Shown here: in pieces, positions 5,822-6,502 of the stretch
How positions within the stretch are numbered: the first letter of the stretch is position 1
How the letters are laid out: every line of letters starts with the position of its first letter
NCBI GenBank assembly: GCA_012510755.1
Contig: JAAZHL010000115.1
Span: 1-6,502 of the forward strand
Reading direction: 5' to 3'
Length of the DNA stretch: 6,502 nucleotides
From: Leucobacter sp.
GTDB lineage: Bacteria > Actinomycetota > Actinomycetes > Actinomycetales > Microbacteriaceae
Translations under genes and position numbers: made by a program
The notes under the pieces: model-generated
What the model was told of the DNA's origin: nothing
The model's database searches: none
The model's input: the letters and a program-made list of their open reading frames with translations, nothing else

Positions 5822-5834
5822 GTATCATCGAGAG

Positions 5835-6502
5835 GTGAGCCGTTTTCTCGCCGTTCGTGCCCTGACCTTGGTCGTTGGGCTCATTCTGGCGAGCCTGATC
5901 ATCTTCGCGTCGTTGCGGCTGCTGCCTGGCGACGTCGCGCAAGTGATCGGCGGCACGAGCGCCTCGGCCGAGCAGGTCGCTGCGATTCGCGATCGGCTCG
6001 GCCTCGATCGCCCGCTCTTCACGCAGTATTTTGACTGGCTTGGCGGCATCTTCGCAGGCGAACTGGGCAACTCCGTCGTGTCTGGCACGCCCATTGCAGG
6101 TGAGATACTGCAAAAGGCTCAGGTGACGGTGCCGCTGACGCTCTACTCGCTGCTCATCGCGCTCGCGGTGGCGCTGCCGCTCGGGGTGTTCGCCGCCTAC
6201 CGACGCCACGCGTTGAGCAGCCGTGCAATGTCGGTGCTGGGGGTGATCGCGGCGGCAGTGCCCGCGGTGTGGGCGGGCCTCATCGGTATTCTGGTGTTCT
6301 CGAGTTGGCTGGGTTGGCTGCCTTCACAAGGATTTCCAAGGTCGGGCTGGGCTGATCCTCTCGCCGCCCTTCGATCTTTGACGTTACCGGCCCTGACCAT
6401 CGGGCTCATTGAAGGCGCTATTCTCTTTCGCTTCGTCAAGAGCGCCACGCTCAGTGCAATCGGTGCCGAACACGTGCGCACGGCGATGTCTCGCGGCTAC
6501 AC
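5835..6502 (+). CDS. ABC transporter permease, DppB/OppB type (3' truncated by window)
   Basis: The first 222 residues of an integral membrane subunit that should pair with a DppC-like permease to form the channel of the importer fed by the upstream binding protein. The N-terminal helix (about 10-29) leads into LLPGDVA (29-35), the conserved PGD turn of this family. The extracytoplasmic segment has RLGLDRPLFTQYFDWLGGIF (54-73) and ELGNS (76-80), as in DppB. Further helices lie near 97-121, 133-160 and 183-203, with LPSQGF (162-167) in a loop. The frame runs off the edge within the EAA loop (AEHVRTAMSRGY, 211-222), which contacts the ATPase, so roughly a third of a normal protein of about 310-330 residues is missing. 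The start GTG is 13 bases after the previous stop. Its purine run GAGAG abuts the start codon, too close for a standard ribosome binding site, which suggests translational coupling. Confidence 0.93.
   Translation, partial: MSRFLAVRALTLVVGLILASLIIFASLRLLPGDVAQVIGGTSASAEQVAAIRDRLGLDRPLFTQYFDWLGGIFAGELGNSVVSGTPIAGEILQKAQVTVPLTLYSLLIALAVALPLGVFAAYRRHALSSRAMSVLGVIAAAVPAVWAGLIGILVFSSWLGWLPSQGFPRSGWADPLAALRSLTLPALTIGLIEGAILFRFVKSATLSAIGAEHVRTAMSRGY

Noticed and set aside
5787..6481. Minus-strand open frames opposite the permease gene.
   Set aside because: The plus strand reads as a DppB-type permease with its PGD turn, helices and EAA loop, so the opposite frames are artefacts.

Overview
The window comes from a GC-rich chromosome with frequent GTG starts, tightly packed genes and strong GAGGAG-type ribosome binding sites. 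The gene content points to an actinobacterium, most likely of Microbacteriaceae type: a DUF3097 protein (a family I know only from Actinobacteria), an EntS/MefA-like MFS transporter whose N-terminus follows the 'DTxPLRxSPAFxRLW' pattern, and a family 5 binding protein held by a membrane helix instead of a lipid. The genus assignment is inference.

Layout. (1) Bases 1-142 are the 3' end of a plus-strand gene with an Ala/Gly-rich, basic C-terminus. (2) Bases 157-2625 are a minus-strand two-gene unit: an MFS transporter followed 15 bases later by a 3-hydroxyisobutyryl-CoA hydrolase-type crotonase. It converges on gene (1) with a 14-base gap. (3) Bases 2626-2800 are a divergent intergenic region with a perfect 10-bp palindrome and a strong hairpin capped by a GAAA tetraloop. 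(4) Bases 2801-4079 are a plus-strand pair overlapping by 8 bases: a DUF3097 protein and a small protein with an HExxH motif. (5) Bases 4080-4273 are an intergenic region with a candidate promoter. (6) Bases 4274-6502 begin an ABC uptake operon: a family 5 (peptide/nickel type) substrate-binding protein and a DppB-type permease cut off by the window edge inside its EAA loop.

How the genes fit together. The ABC genes form an ordinary oligopeptide/nickel-type importer whose second permease and ATPases should lie just beyond the window. The crotonase would act late in valine breakdown, and its transporter partner is of the drug or siderophore efflux kind, so their co-transcription has no obvious metabolic reason. 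The least understood part is the coupled DUF3097/HExxH pair. By motif reading, the first protein has a small N-terminal beta-rich domain followed by a TOPRIM-like core. The second has a gluzincin-like signature (HELVH, then NRFEIEA). No mobile element, tRNA, rRNA or CRISPR array is visible, and no gap between genes exceeds 200 bases.
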